Shown here piece by piece: positions 1-7,636 of a stretch of 36,614 nt of DNA. The position numbers and the translations under genes are program-made. Numbering within the stretch: position 1 is the stretch's first letter; each line of letters opens with the position of its first letter. Source of the stretch: Geobacteraceae bacterium (GTDB lineage: Bacteria; Desulfobacterota; Desulfuromonadia; Geobacterales; Geobacteraceae); NCBI GenBank assembly GCA_028683555.1, contig JAQUHN010000017.1, forward strand, positions 1 to 36,614, given 5' to 3'. The notes beneath the pieces were generated by a model. It had not been told where the DNA came from and ran no database searches. It saw only the letters and a list, made by a program, of their open reading frames with translations.

Positions 1-1
1 C

Positions 2-568
2 ACCTCCCATGCCGGAGAAGCCGCCACCGAAAGAGCCGCTGCTCCAGTTACCGCCACCCGACGAGCTTTGCTGTGGTGGCGTGGCTGCATGGCTCACCGT
101 ATTGGAGAGAGTGCTGTTGAGTACATCGACGGTATCCAGGACCCCCACAACCTGGGCGCGATCATCCGCAGCGCTGCCTGTGCCGGAGCCCATGGCGTGA
201 TCATCCCCAAAGACCGGGCAGCGGGAGTCACCCCCACGGTTGAAAAGGCCTCGGCCGGGGCAGTTGAGACGATCCCGGTGGCTCAGGTGGTGAACATTGC
301 CCTGACCCTCGAGGAACTGAAAAAAGCAGGTTTCTGGATCTACGGAGCATCCGACAGCGCCTCGGCACAGCTCTTCGACCAGGATCTCACCGGTGCCACT
401 GCCCTGGTGATCGGCAATGAGGGGGAAGGCATCCGACCGCTGGTGAGGAAGACCTGCGACGCGGTTTTCTCCATCCCCATGCGGGGCGGAGTAAGTTCGC
501 TCAACGCCTCCGTGGCGGCCGGCATAGCCCTGTTCGAAGTTGTGCGGCAGCGGTTGGCAAAGGGCTGA
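2..568 (+). CDS. rlmB: 23S rRNA 2'-O-ribose methyltransferase, RlmB/TrmH (SpoU) family, 5'-incomplete
   Basis: The C-terminal SpoU/SPOUT catalytic domain is clear. Motif 1 (NLGAIIRSA) lies at 147-176, motif 2 (GNEGEGIRPL) near 414-443, and motif 3 (SIPMRGGVSSLNASVAAG) near 469-530. Family members methylate the 2'-OH of a guanosine in 23S rRNA using SAM, through a trefoil-knot fold. RlmB is usually about 245 aa; only about 150 recognisable residues are present here, starting near base 122 (IDGIQDP). The frame is open to the left edge, but the 40 residues encoded by 2-121 do not look like the RlmB N-terminal substrate-binding domain. Read on the minus strand, those bases give a Gly/Ser-rich stretch instead. 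Either the gene is truncated by a rearrangement or the first ~120 bases are an assembly join. ATG at 89 and TTG at 68 are possible but unconvincing starts. Confidence 0.85.
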   Translation, partial: TSHAGEAATERAAAPVTATRRALLWWRGCMAHRIGESAVEYIDGIQDPHNLGAIIRSAACAGAHGVIIPKDRAAGVTPTVEKASAGAVETIPVAQVVNIALTLEELKKAGFWIYGASDSASAQLFDQDLTGATALVIGNEGEGIRPLVRKTCDAVFSIPMRGGVSSLNASVAAGIALFEVVRQRLAKG

Positions 569-610
569 CAGCCTCCCTGTTTTATCCATGAAAAACATCA
601 ACGAATAAAA

Positions 611-651
611 GAGAAAAAGCCGGTTCCCGCAGTGGGTCCCGGCTTTTTCTC
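611..651. terminator. bidirectional intrinsic terminator
   Basis: A perfect 13-bp inverted repeat (GAGAAAAAGCCGG at 611-623, CCGGCTTTTTCTC at 639-651) lies between the convergent rlmB and cyclophilin genes. The A-run and T-run built into the arms would give a U-tract in both directions. Confidence 0.85.
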
Positions 652-688
652 TTCGGTCAGCTTATTTGAGGATCTCCGTCTGTGCAGT

Positions 689-1264
689 CTACTTCAACAC
701 CTTCACCGACTTGATCTCGATCGGATCAAGAGGCACATCGCGCATTCCCATCCGCACGCCGGTACGGACCCGCGCAATCCTGTCAACCACGTCCATTCCC
801 TTGATCACCCGGCCAAACACCGCATAACCGTGACCATCAGGCAGGGGGCGGTTCAAGCCGTTGTTGTTCACCAGGTTGATGAAAAACTGGGCAGTGGCGC
901 TGTCCGGGTCCCTGGTGCGGGCCATGGCAATGGTACCCCGGTCGTTCCTGAGCCCATTGGCCGCTTCGTTCCTTATGGGCTTAGCGGTCGGTTTCTCCTT
1001 CATGTCCAAGGTAAATCCTCCACCCTGGACCATGAAGCCGGGTATTACCCGGTGAAAGGTGGTGCCGCCGTAAAAGCCTTCCCGCACGTAGTTAAGGAAG
1101 TTTTTCACCGTGATGGGCGCCTCTTTCTGGAACAGCTCGATTGTAATATCACCAAGAGAGGTCACCATGAGGATCGTCGGTTTGCCGCCTGCGGCCTCCG
1201 CGGAGATAGCCATTCCCCCGAGTATTAGGCAGAGCGTCACGGCGATGATTGTTTTTCTGAACAT
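689..1264 (-). CDS. cyclophilin-type peptidyl-prolyl cis-trans isomerase, exported
   Basis: This 191-aa protein is a cyclophilin that catalyses cis-trans isomerisation of prolyl peptide bonds. Residues 1-24 form a signal peptide (basic start, hydrophobic core, AEA before the mature GGK), so it probably acts in the periplasm, like PpiA. Cyclophilin signatures are present: FHRVIPGFMVQGG at 70-82 with the catalytic Arg of FHR, GTIAMAR at 110-116 and QFFIN at 126-130. Length and motif order match single-domain bacterial cyclophilins. It ends at the shared terminator with rlmB and lies 21 bp downstream of the parvulin gene on the same strand, so the two foldases may be co-transcribed. Confidence 0.93.
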   Translation of the reverse strand: MFRKTIIAVTLCLILGGMAISAEAAGGKPTILMVTSLGDITIELFQKEAPITVKNFLNYVREGFYGGTTFHRVIPGFMVQGGGFTLDMKEKPTAKPIRNEAANGLRNDRGTIAMARTRDPDSATAQFFINLVNNNGLNRPLPDGHGYAVFGRVIKGMDVVDRIARVRTGVRMGMRDVPLDPIEIKSVKVLK

Positions 1265-1285
1265 GACTTCCTCCGTGCCTGCTGC

Positions 1286-1567
1286 CTATTCGGTGCGGCT
1301 GGTGATTTCGATCAGGTGGTAGCCGAACTGGGTCTTGACAGGGCCAAGAACTTTCCCGACTTCACCGGTAAACACGACCTCGTCGAACTCCCTGACCATC
1401 TGGCCCGGGCTGAATGTCCCCAGGGCTCCGCCATCTCTCTTTGAGGGGCAAAGGGAATTTTCCTTGGCAACAGTAGCAAAGTCTTTTCCGCCCTCTATCT
1501 CTGCCTTGAGGGTTTCACAGACTTCCTTGCTGGCCACAAGGATGTGGCGTGCGCTTGCTCTCTTCAT
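1286..1567 (-). CDS. ppiC: parvulin-type peptidyl-prolyl cis-trans isomerase (PpiC-like)
   Basis: A 93-aa stand-alone parvulin domain, the same length as E. coli PpiC. It shows the parvulin hallmarks: ARHIL at residues 5-9, a KDFATVAKENSLCPS segment, the GGALGTFSPGQMV strand-loop, and FGYHLIEI at the C-terminus. It would isomerise prolyl bonds in the cytoplasm, since no signal peptide is present. The start is the ATG at 1565-1567, which has a good AGGAG 6-7 bases upstream. The longer open frame to 1696 has no family homology and is not preferred. It is followed closely by the exported cyclophilin gene. Confidence 0.92.
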   Translation of the reverse strand: MKRASARHILVASKEVCETLKAEIEGGKDFATVAKENSLCPSKRDGGALGTFSPGQMVREFDEVVFTGEVGKVLGPVKTQFGYHLIEITSRTE

Positions 1568-1721
1568 TACGTTCTCCTTTTGAATGTTGTTCGCCCTGCC
1601 GCATTTTCGATACGTTGAACAAGTCGGCAGAGATTCTTGGAGGAGCATACCATATTCCGCCTGACAGGGAAATTTTTTCGCAACGAGCCTTGGCAATCGA
1701 GGAGCTAACCGTCTGAACTGG

Positions 1722-2126
1722 CTACCACTTTTCGGCCAGGATCTCGGCCCGTTTTCGCGAGTATTCCTCCTGGCTGATCAAGCCGTCCTTTTTCAGTCGC
1801 TCCAGGTCACGGAGTTTCCGGGCAGGGCTGATTTCTCCGGTCCCGCCCTCCAAATCGGCTTCCAACTCGACTTCAAAGAGCGGCATGCTGCCGGGATGCC
1901 TGAGGTTTTTTACGTGGTAGACCAGCATGAACAGGGCCAAGGCAAGCCAGCCGGACATGAACAGGTAAAACATGACCGACATCACAATTGGCGCCTCGTT
2001 TTCCCGCAAGACATTTCCCACGAGAACCGTGAATGCCACCCCGAACAGCATCATGAAAACAATAGCTATCAGGCTGCCGATGGAAACCGGCCGCCCCGGC
2101 CGTACCGAACTCTTGCTCGTCACCAT
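1722..2126 (-). CDS. SHOCT-domain membrane protein
   Basis: This protein of about 134 aa has two predicted membrane helices (around residues 16-36 and 46-68) and a C-terminal SHOCT motif (KLRDLERLKKDGLISQEEY, then the KRAEIL helix). SHOCT is a short C-terminal helical domain of unconfirmed function, usually attached to membrane or secreted proteins. The start is ambiguous: ATG at 2124-2126 lies only one base from AGGAGG, while the next codon, GTG at 2121-2123, has better spacing. The longer open frame to 2240 overlaps the upstream gene and is not preferred. It is the downstream member of a minus-strand pair with the PLDc_N-like protein. Confidence 0.75.
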   Translation of the reverse strand: MVTSKSSVRPGRPVSIGSLIAIVFMMLFGVAFTVLVGNVLRENEAPIVMSVMFYLFMSGWLALALFMLVYHVKNLRHPGSMPLFEVELEADLEGGTGEISPARKLRDLERLKKDGLISQEEYSRKRAEILAEKW

Positions 2127-2158
2127 TCCTCCTTCGTTTCGCCCACCAGGCAGGCAAT

Positions 2159-2353
2159 TCACGATAATTTCTGTTTCTTGCCCAGCACGAAATAGGCAAG
2201 GGACCCCACCAGCGGAAATAGCGCCACTGCCAGCAACCAAAACAGTTTATTATTGCCAGCGAAGTCGCTCCTTATGATATCGATAAAAGCCAGCAAGGCG
2301 GGGAAAGAGCACATCACTAGAATGATCATCAGCTCAAAATAACCGATTCCCAT
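2159..2353 (-). CDS. small membrane protein, PLDc_N-like
   Basis: A 64-aa protein with two hydrophobic helices (about residues 5-25 and 37-57). It resembles the phospholipase-D nuclease N-terminal (PLDc_N) module: a first helix followed by FIDIIRSDF, then NNKLFWLLAVALFPLVGSLAYFVLGKKQ. The W/P-G-x-L-x-YF-x-x-G-K pattern is typical of that small domain, which also occurs alone as a membrane protein of unknown role. An AGAGGA ribosome site precedes the ATG at 2351-2353. It lies just upstream of the SHOCT gene, and such pairs of small membrane modules are common in envelope-stress loci. That functional link is inference only. Confidence 0.75.
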   Translation of the reverse strand: MGIGYFELMIILVMCSFPALLAFIDIIRSDFAGNNKLFWLLAVALFPLVGSLAYFVLGKKQKLS

Positions 2354-2500
2354 GCAATATTCCTCTCTAAATTATGCGCCATCACATTTGCCAGCAGGAC
2401 AAAGAACAGTAACAACCTGTCTTTACACTACGCCGACATCTCTTGGACAGGCAAGTATTCCAAATAGTTCCCGGTTGCGATAAAAATTCGATTTTCATCA

Positions 2501-3337
2501 TCACTGGTTCAATGGATTCGCAACCTTATCCAGGCAGGCTCCTTGCTGCAGGGCCATTCCAAAGCCCTTTTTCCTGTCAAAAGCCTTCATGTGGTACTGG
2601 CCGGAGGCCCGGAACGGTCCCTGGAGTTCCAGGATAATTTCGATCAAATCATAGGGGATGATCTGCAGCCCCTCCGTCAGACAGGGCAGCCCGAAGGAGA
2701 TGTCGTACAGCCAGTCAGCCTGGAACCCGAGGAACACGCAGGCAACGCCATAGTGCTCAAAATCGACCGCCGGGGCCGGCACGCCGAATGCCGTCTTCCA
2801 CAGCGCCTGCCATTCCGAAGCATCCGTTATTACGGTAACCAGTTCTTCCGCCTGGCGGGAAAGATGCCCTTCCCATTCCATACCGTTTTTTTGCACCGGC
2901 AGGGGTACGCTCTCCGGGCTTTCACCATGTTCAAGGAGGGAATGAACCGAAAATCCGGACCTTACCGCAATCGAAAACACTTGGGCCAGTTGATACGATT
3001 CGGGAACATCGGGGTCCATCCAGAATTTACGGTAGATTTTGATCGTCGACTTTCCCTGCTTCACGCCCTGCAGGGTTGCCCTTTCATGGACATTCTGGGC
3101 GACTAGCTTGACGGAATCGCCATCAACTTCCACGTGACAGGAATAACTCCTGTTGCCGAAAAGATCCAGGGTCAGCACACCCCCAATCTGCAACTCCCTT
3201 TCGGTGGCAACGACTTCCGGGCGGCCGGACTGCTGACTGCCGGGAGGAACTATCGAACTCCAGTCAGCGGCAAAAAGCTGGCTAGCCGACAACACCGCCA
3301 GCATCAGTACAACAGCAAGATGCACGAGAAATCCCAT
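2501..3337 (-). CDS. exported protein with possible PrcB-like C-terminal domain
   Basis: A 278-aa protein with a clear signal peptide (about residues 1-23, hydrophobic core then FAADWSS), so it is exported. The middle (about 45-125) is rich in beta-strand pattern (GGVLTLDLFGNRSYSCHVEVDG). The C-terminal part (about 170-265, from ASEWQALW through PAVDFEHYGVACVFLG) resembles the PrcB C-terminal domain of protease-complex subunits: a W-x-x-LW start, then a VDF strand, then a hydrophobic strand ending in a Gly. I do not recognise a full-length family. The ATG at 3335-3337 follows GAGGAGG on the minus strand. Neighbouring genes are also small envelope proteins. Confidence 0.7.
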   Translation of the reverse strand: MGFLVHLAVVLMLAVLSASQLFAADWSSIVPPGSQQSGRPEVVATERELQIGGVLTLDLFGNRSYSCHVEVDGDSVKLVAQNVHERATLQGVKQGKSTIKIYRKFWMDPDVPESYQLAQVFSIAVRSGFSVHSLLEHGESPESVPLPVQKNGMEWEGHLSRQAEELVTVITDASEWQALWKTAFGVPAPAVDFEHYGVACVFLGFQADWLYDISFGLPCLTEGLQIIPYDLIEIILELQGPFRASGQYHMKAFDRKKGFGMALQQGACLDKVANPLNQ

Positions 3338-3411
3338 TATTTCGAACCTCCTCTGGAGAACAGCACGTATAGCAATATAAGGGCATGGAGCAGGCCGAAT
3401 GCTCCGTACAA
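3337..3411 (-). CDS. possible tiny membrane protein, start uncertain
   Basis: The frame is open on the minus strand from 3456 to a TAA at 3337-3339 and encodes a hydrophobic helix (YGAFGLLHALILLYVLF) followed by SRGGSK. The stop overlaps the ATG of the next gene (TAATG), the usual mark of translational coupling. No ATG or GTG is available; the only start I see is TTG at 3409-3411. The frame is the same as that of the upstream 115-aa gene after its TAG stop, so a readthrough extension or an error at that stop is also possible. Confidence 0.25.
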   Translation of the reverse strand: MYGAFGLLHALILLYVLFSRGGSK

Positions 3412-3456
3412 CAGGCAGACAACTCTCGTAATGTCTTTACCGCAACCGGCCCGGCA

Positions 3457-3804
3457 CTACCGCATGCCTAGAAAGACACCCAGCAGAAAGACGACCACCA
3501 GCAGGAGCAGAAGCGACCAGGCGACGATATTCATCCGCAGGCTATCCCGCGTCGAGACAGTGTGAGCGGAATTTTCTTTCAAGCACCGCGCAAGCGCCCG
3601 CGAACAGAAAAGGAACAGCATGATGCCGATTAGTGCCGCAAAAAAATACGGCGCCAGGTCCCACAACAGCAGATTCGATCTCCTGCTCCCGATCAGAACC
3701 AGCGCAGTCACCCCCACGATCACCAGCACTCCGCCAACCAGCTTGCCGAGCATGAACGGCAGCTGCCTGATTTCCCTTTTTGTCTGACGGAAGATTTCGC
3801 CCAT
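3457..3804 (-). CDS. three-helix membrane protein of unknown function
   Basis: A 115-aa protein with three predicted transmembrane helices (about residues 20-40, 48-68 and 93-113), a basic N-terminus (RQTKREIRQ) and a basic loop (RRSN). I do not recognise a family. It lies between the exported proteins ending at 3811 and starting at 3337 on the same strand, with 6 bp to its upstream neighbour, so it is likely part of the same transcription unit. GGAGG precedes the ATG at 3802-3804 with usable spacing. Confidence 0.7.
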   Translation of the reverse strand: MGEIFRQTKREIRQLPFMLGKLVGGVLVIVGVTALVLIGSRRSNLLLWDLAPYFFAALIGIMLFLFCSRALARCLKENSAHTVSTRDSLRMNIVAWSLLLLLVVVFLLGVFLGMR

Positions 3805-3810
3805 GATCCG

Positions 3811-4197
3811 TTACCTCCCCGGACACGGTGACTCGTGCCGACCCTCCGGAACGACAACCACACCCGCAAGGTTTTCGTTCACAAGAAAGTAATTGCCGAT
3901 CGCAAAGGGCTTGTGGGGATTGATACCAAGTTCATCCAGCGTATAGGTCAGGCTGGTCTTTTCCGGCATAGCCTTGCAAGTATCCCTACGGGTCCGAAAA
4001 ACAGTCAATACCTTGTCACTGAAATCCATCCGGAAGCTGCTCTTGTCGGTACAACCACTGCCGACCACATCAAAGGTAATGGTACTGGCGCTGAAATCAG
4101 TTGCCACTCCCAGCAGTACTTCCTTGTCCTCGGCAAAAACGGTCGAAGCACAGAGCAGCATCAGACTGAATACTGCCACCATTTTCATGATTGGCAT
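3811..4197 (-). CDS. exported protein of unknown function
   Basis: About 128 aa, starting at ATG 4195-4197, which has AGAGGAGG four bases upstream; an in-frame ATG at 4186-4188 is an alternative. The N-terminus is a signal peptide (hydrophobic MVAVFSLMLLCAS, cleavage near VFAED). The mature part holds two cysteines (in SGCTDKS and DTCKAM) about 24 residues apart that could form a periplasmic disulfide. No family is recognised. The open frame extends to 4533, but that extension contains no protein-like features and has no better ribosome site. Confidence 0.68.
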   Translation of the reverse strand: MPIMKMVAVFSLMLLCASTVFAEDKEVLLGVATDFSASTITFDVVGSGCTDKSSFRMDFSDKVLTVFRTRRDTCKAMPEKTSLTYTLDELGINPHKPFAIGNYFLVNENLAGVVVVPEGRHESPCPGR

Positions 4198-4738
4198 AAA
4201 TCCTCCTCTTTCAGAGAGTCGCAATCCAAGAAAAGAATGTACATCAGATGCACCATCATGGACATATCTTTCTGTAAGCGCGACATAGGTCAATAGATGA
4301 AAACCAAAAATGAACCAAGTGTTCACTAAACGGACACATATTTTTCGTGACCGGTAGAGGATTGCCGTAGAAAGATTGCTTTCCCCATCGTAGCGAATCG
4401 AGCACCAGCGCGGATACATGCCTAGCCGGTTTTCATCCCCGCAACGATATTCTGTCACTAGGTTTTTGGTCAGGAACGCTTGCAGCAGCACCGCTAAAAA
4501 GAGGCATAATTCATGCCAGAGAAACTGTAGCAACAGGTGAAATACTTCAGGCAGAGATTTCCATCATCCATGACACACTTTTTCCACAGGAAATTACGGC
4601 GCGTCTTTTTAACTGCTTGAAATCCACCCCGCTCTCCAGCACAATAAAAACTATCATCAGACCGGAAAGACAGCTTCATTATCGGTGCATACTTTTTTCC
4701 GGTCTTTACCACGCAACTGATAGACATTGAGGTGAACG
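4198..4738. other. gene-poor stretch upstream of the yheU-like gene
   Basis: I see no supported gene in these 541 bases. Short minus-strand frames (for example 4494-4727) have no ribosome site and no recognisable composition. The right end holds an inverted repeat, AGACCGGAAA at 4659-4668 and TTTCCGGTCT at 4696-4705 with a 27-base loop, in the leader of the yheU-like gene. It could fold in the transcript or act as a binding site; no mechanism is shown. Confidence 0.5.
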
Positions 4739-4984
4739 ATGAGCAATAAAAGTCAAACCGAGCATCTCGAACAGGGGGTAGATATCCCCTATAACCAATT
4801 GAATCCTGATACTTTGCGAAATCTTATTGAGGAATTTGTAACGCGGGAGTGGTCTGAATTGAGTGATGCGGGATATTCCCTGGAGGATAAGATAGAGCAG
4901 GTTTTTCAGCAGTTGAAAGAGAAAAAAGCCAAGCTAGTCTTTGATCTTACCTCGAATACGGCGAACATTGTCGTCTGCCGTTGA
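4739..4984 (+). CDS. UPF0270 (YheU) family protein
   Basis: An 81-aa cytoplasmic protein matching the small YheU/UPF0270 family of unknown function. It has the family core IPYNQLNPDTLRNLIEEFVTREW, the SLEDKIEQVFQQLKEKKAKLVFD middle, and the closing TxNIV strand. E. coli YheU shows the same order (LxPETLENLIESFVxRE, then a K-x-x-V-x-x-QL helix, then VN-I). Compared with that protein, it carries about 14 extra N-terminal residues. GAGGTGAACG precedes the ATG, giving a strong start. It is followed by a perfect intrinsic terminator. Confidence 0.88.
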   Translation: MSNKSQTEHLEQGVDIPYNQLNPDTLRNLIEEFVTREWSELSDAGYSLEDKIEQVFQQLKEKKAKLVFDLTSNTANIVVCR

Positions 4985-5034
4985 GTGGCAGCGGAGCTGC
5001 TTTCCTGCCGAACAATGCTGCCCTGAAATGAGAA

Positions 5035-5057
5035 AAGCCCCTGAACATAAGGGGCTT
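5035..5057. terminator. intrinsic terminator between yheU-like gene and csp
   Basis: The 8-bp inverted repeat AAGCCCCT/AGGGGCTT (5035-5042 and 5050-5057) with a 7-base loop sits between two convergent genes. An AAAA run on the left and TTATTG on the right allow use in either direction. Confidence 0.8.
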
Positions 5058-5080
5058 ATTGTATCGTAGGTGCGCTGTTC

Positions 5081-5281
5081 TCAGATCTTTCTTACGTTGG
5101 CTGCCTGCAAACCTTTCGGGCCCTTTACCACATCGAATTCAACATCATCCCCTTCTTGGAGGGATTTGAACCCTTCTCCAGTGATCGCAGAGAAATGACA
5201 AAACACATCTTCACCATTCTCCTGTTCGAGAAAACCAAACCCCTTTGCGTCATTAAACCATTTCACTTTTCCTTTTGCCAT
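5081..5281 (-). CDS. cold-shock protein, CspA family
   Basis: A 66-aa single cold-shock domain, the normal length for CspA-type RNA chaperones. The RNA-binding motifs are intact: KGFGFLE (RNP1, residues 13-19) and VFCHFS (RNP2, 26-31); the N-terminal GKVKWFN strand and the C-terminal KGLQAANV are also present. It binds single-stranded RNA or DNA and melts structure. The ATG at 5279-5281 follows AGGAGAG; the longer frame to 5371 is leader sequence. The 240 bases upstream carry no gene, in keeping with the long leaders of csp genes, though no cold-box was identified. The residue at the third RNP2 position is Cys where many family members have Val. Confidence 0.95.
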   Translation of the reverse strand: MAKGKVKWFNDAKGFGFLEQENGEDVFCHFSAITGEGFKSLQEGDDVEFDVVKGPKGLQAANVRKI

Positions 5282-5525
5282 TTGCTTGCTCTCTCCTGAA
5301 TGTTTTGATTTTGCCCGATTGCAGTAACGGACCGTGTTAACGGTATCAACTTTATTCTTAATGTCAAGCAAGAAGACGCTCCGGCGAACGATTCCAGCAC
5401 CGACAAAAAAGTATGTTTACCGAAAGACGGACCCGCTACGAGAAGATCTTTCTGAAAAAAAACAGGCCTCTTGGTTCAGGAAGATGCATGACACCGCTTA
5501 AATTTCGCTAAAAAACTTTTCGCAA

Positions 5526-5765
5526 TTAATCGGAACACTGCGCCCCCACGCTGGAAACGCTACCGATTGACTGGCCATCGAAAATATCGCTTTCTCTGAA
5601 AGTTTTTCGCAGAAAGCCGAAGAACTCCCCTTCATTATTTGCATTGATTTCGTTCCAACGCCCTGCTTCATCCACTGACAGTTTAAAAAATGGACATCGA
5701 TTGCGTATCGTTACATTGAAGCATCTGTCAGCATGGCCTTGCAGGGAGGCCGTTCCGACAATCAC
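5526..5765 (-). CDS. small unknown protein, possibly coupled to the upstream gene
   Basis: A 79-aa frame starting with GTG at 5763-5765, which overlaps the TGA stop of the upstream gene (GTGA). That overlap is the main reason to believe it is translated. The sequence is hydrophilic, with three cysteines (DRCFNV, NRCPFF, AQCSD). No signal peptide, helix or known domain is visible. It may instead be the remains of a longer reading frame, because the upstream protein ends abruptly. Confidence 0.4.
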   Translation of the reverse strand: MIVGTASLQGHADRCFNVTIRNRCPFFKLSVDEAGRWNEINANNEGEFFGFLRKTFRESDIFDGQSIGSVSSVGAQCSD

Positions 5766-6214
5766 CGGTACGAGTCAATTTCTACCCACGGATCAACAGT
5801 GACCATCCCATTGTCTGGATATATTTTTGACGGCACAATATAGTAGTGACCCCATTCCTTTTTAACCATAAAAACATAACTTATGTAATACTTGTCCCCT
5901 TCTGTGGCGTCCAGTTTAATCTTCATCGGGTACGATGTTTCTACAAAAACATAGGGGGGCTCAATTTTTATTATTTTTATATCACCTGATTTATCATGGC
6001 CATTGGGCGTCCAATCGGGATAGTGCGACAATTTATGTTTTATGTATTTGGGAGAGATGGTTTTTTTTCTTAGGCCATAATCATCCGTTGAAAGGAAGGT
6101 TACGACCGGCTCTGCGGCTTTGCTCGAATCATAGCTATCCGAAAAACCATACTTTGCAAGCAAACCAAGCAACACTATCATGCCTACCAGATAAATACCC
6201 TTGCCCTTCATCAC
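5762..6214 (-). CDS. membrane-anchored or exported protein of unknown function
   Basis: A 150-aa protein with an N-terminal hydrophobic helix (about residues 5-23, YLVGMIVLLGLLAKYGF) that could be a signal anchor. The rest is a soluble, beta-strand-rich domain with many aromatic residues (residues 85-145, with YVFVETSYPMKIK and GDKYYISYVFMVKKEW). No family is recognised. The codon use is AT-richer than its neighbours. GTG-coupled 5526-5765 follows directly. The ribosome site AGAAGGG upstream of the ATG is acceptable. Confidence 0.65.
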   Translation of the reverse strand: MMKGKGIYLVGMIVLLGLLAKYGFSDSYDSSKAAEPVVTFLSTDDYGLRKKTISPKYIKHKLSHYPDWTPNGHDKSGDIKIIKIEPPYVFVETSYPMKIKLDATEGDKYYISYVFMVKKEWGHYYIVPSKIYPDNGMVTVDPWVEIDSYR

Positions 6215-6629
6215 ATTTCACCCTTCTTAATAATTTTCTCCCTGTGCAAATTGGGCATGCTCAAAGCGATTTTCAGAGAAAGTAGGTACGCTCTTTTTTA
6301 CCGGTTGTCTAGCAAATTTTTTGTCGTGGAGTTTGCTTATTTGGTGGTGCTAGCATGCTGAATTCATTGCCAAACTGACAGCAGAAAAAACACCATAGAT
6401 TTTACCTGGTATTGCGTGAAGAAAAGGGCAACGATTGCTTTCCCGCAACGAACCGGCCAAGGACTTCACAACAGTTTGACAACCCACGAATCTGCACTTG
6501 TACTGGTCAAAATTACCACGGCACTATGTCAGAAGTGCCAAGAAACAACGTAAAGGCATGTTCTTAATTCAGTGGGTGGCTTTAAGGAAAGACGTAAGAC
6601 TTGTACGCGCTTTTCCTGCGTCAACGAAA

Positions 6630-6658
6630 AAGGGGCCAGGCTAAACGCCTGACCCCTT
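6630..6658 (-). terminator. hairpin beside the tRNA remnant
   Basis: Arms AAGGGGCCAGGC (6630-6641) and GCCTGACCCCTT (6647-6658) pair with one mismatch around a 5-base loop. It occupies the same position relative to the tRNA remnant as the hairpin at 8362-8390 does to the intact tRNA-Thr. Both continue into a nearly identical TTGATTTYATGGA sequence, so the terminator and tRNA end look duplicated together. Confidence 0.7.
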
Positions 6659-6665
6659 GATTTTA

Positions 6666-6715
6666 TGGACCACCTTCCGGAATCGGACCGGAGAGCTATT
6701 GGTTACGGAACCAAT
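6666..6715 (-). pseudogene. decayed 3' half of tRNA-Thr
   Basis: On the minus strand this reads as a tRNA 3' half: an anticodon arm around CGT, a variable region, a T-arm with GGTCCGATTCC, a 3' acceptor strand GGTGGT, then CCA. It aligns with the intact tRNA-Thr at 8397-8446 with scattered mismatches. The 5' half (acceptor strand and D-arm) is absent. A 3'-end copy lying downstream of the intact tRNA on the same strand is the geometry left by an element integrated into a tRNA gene. Confidence 0.75.
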
Positions 6716-6932
6716 CAAAAAATCTGAATGAATATGCATGAATTGCTCTAGTGCCGCAATCCCTGGAAATTACTGCAATTTGCGAATAAAGCTCATCTAA
6801 CCTTACCCTCTATTGCTGAGCATGTAGTTCACATTTGATAAAAATCTGATCAAGGGGAGAAAGGTTACCAATCCGCCCTCATTCATAGGAGACTTCCCCC
6901 CCAAAAAACAAGGTTAATATTGTGACGATCTA

Positions 6933-7175
6933 TCAACGATGCAATCCGCCATGCCCGCCATGGTAGTAACCGGGCCCTCCACGGTGGTAGCCTGACCCGC
7001 CATGATAATAGCCGGGCCAGCCGTAGTGGCCTGAATAATAGAGGTTTATATTCGGCCCCGCATACCCGTAGGGAAACCCGTAGTAATACGAATCGTTATA
7101 TCCATAATAGCCCGGATAGACAACACACCCGCCCAGCATTACGCTGACCGTGATCAGAAGGAGAAGTTTTTTCAT
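6933..7175 (-). CDS. Gly/Tyr/His-rich putative lipoprotein
   Basis: An 80-aa protein with a lipoprotein signal: KKLLLLITVSV then lipobox LGGC at residues 14-17, so the Cys17 would be lipidated. The mature part is almost entirely Gly, Tyr, His, Pro and Arg, in repeats such as GYYHGG (three close variants) and YGYNDSYYYG. Such tails are common in small outer-membrane lipoproteins and may bind metal or the cell wall; no function is established. GGAGGTG lies 4-5 bases before the ATG at 7173-7175. It lies within the interval bounded by the tRNA and its remnant. Confidence 0.7.
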   Translation of the reverse strand: MKKLLLLITVSVMLGGCVVYPGYYGYNDSYYYGFPYGYAGPNINLYYSGHYGWPGYYHGGSGYHRGGPGYYHGGHGGLHR

Positions 7176-7636
7176 AAGACACCTCCGCTTGATGCCTTTT
7201 GCCTTCTATACTTCTGTTGACTATAACGCTCTGAACCATTTGGGGTTTACCCTTGTATCCAGAAAAAAAACCTTCTTCTGCGGAATGGCTATTCTGCGAG
7301 CCTTTTTGTATGAAGGTCAGAATTGCATTTTTTGACGAGGGACCGTAGGCTCAAATCCAGTCATCCGGACCGGCAATTTCCTGAAGCAAGGAAATCAGGC
7401 CCCCTATCGTTTTTCCATTTATAACCTGCCACCCCGTCCCGCCAAATCAAATAATCAACTATGAAATATTTTTGGAACGCCAGAAACTCTCCGGCCCCTC
7501 CGCAGCAACAGGAACTTCAGAAATGGATTGACCGGAAAATGTCGCATGCATCAAACCATGTGTCGACTACATTGTAGAGTGGATTTTATGCGTTATAATA
7601 AGAACTTACTTGATTAAACCATAAAGGAGGAAGGAT
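7176..7636. other. intergenic region between divergent genes
   Basis: These 461 bases separate the leftward lipoprotein from the rightward barrel gene and presumably hold promoters for both. The only convincing site is the sigma-70-like promoter at 7572-7599. A short plus-strand frame at 7150-7335 starts antisense to the lipoprotein and has no ribosome site, so it is not called. Confidence 0.5.
7572..7599 (+). promoter_or_regulatory. sigma-70-like promoter for the barrel gene
   Basis: TTGTAG (7572-7577) and a perfect TATAAT (7594-7599) are 16 bp apart and lie 38 bp before the ATG at 7637. Confidence 0.5.

Larger units (their letters stand above)
6215..6932. other. intergenic stretch with tRNA remnant and terminator
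   Basis: No supported protein gene lies in these 718 bases. The recognisable content is a terminator-like hairpin (6630-6658) followed directly by a decayed tRNA-Thr 3' half (6666-6715), both described separately. The rest is AT-rich and shows no ribosome site with a credible frame on either strand. Confidence 0.5.

Noticed and set aside
4494-4727. 77-aa minus-strand frame upstream of the yheU-like gene
   Set aside because: Cys-rich but with no ribosome site or recognisable pattern; it lies in the leader of a gene on the other strand.
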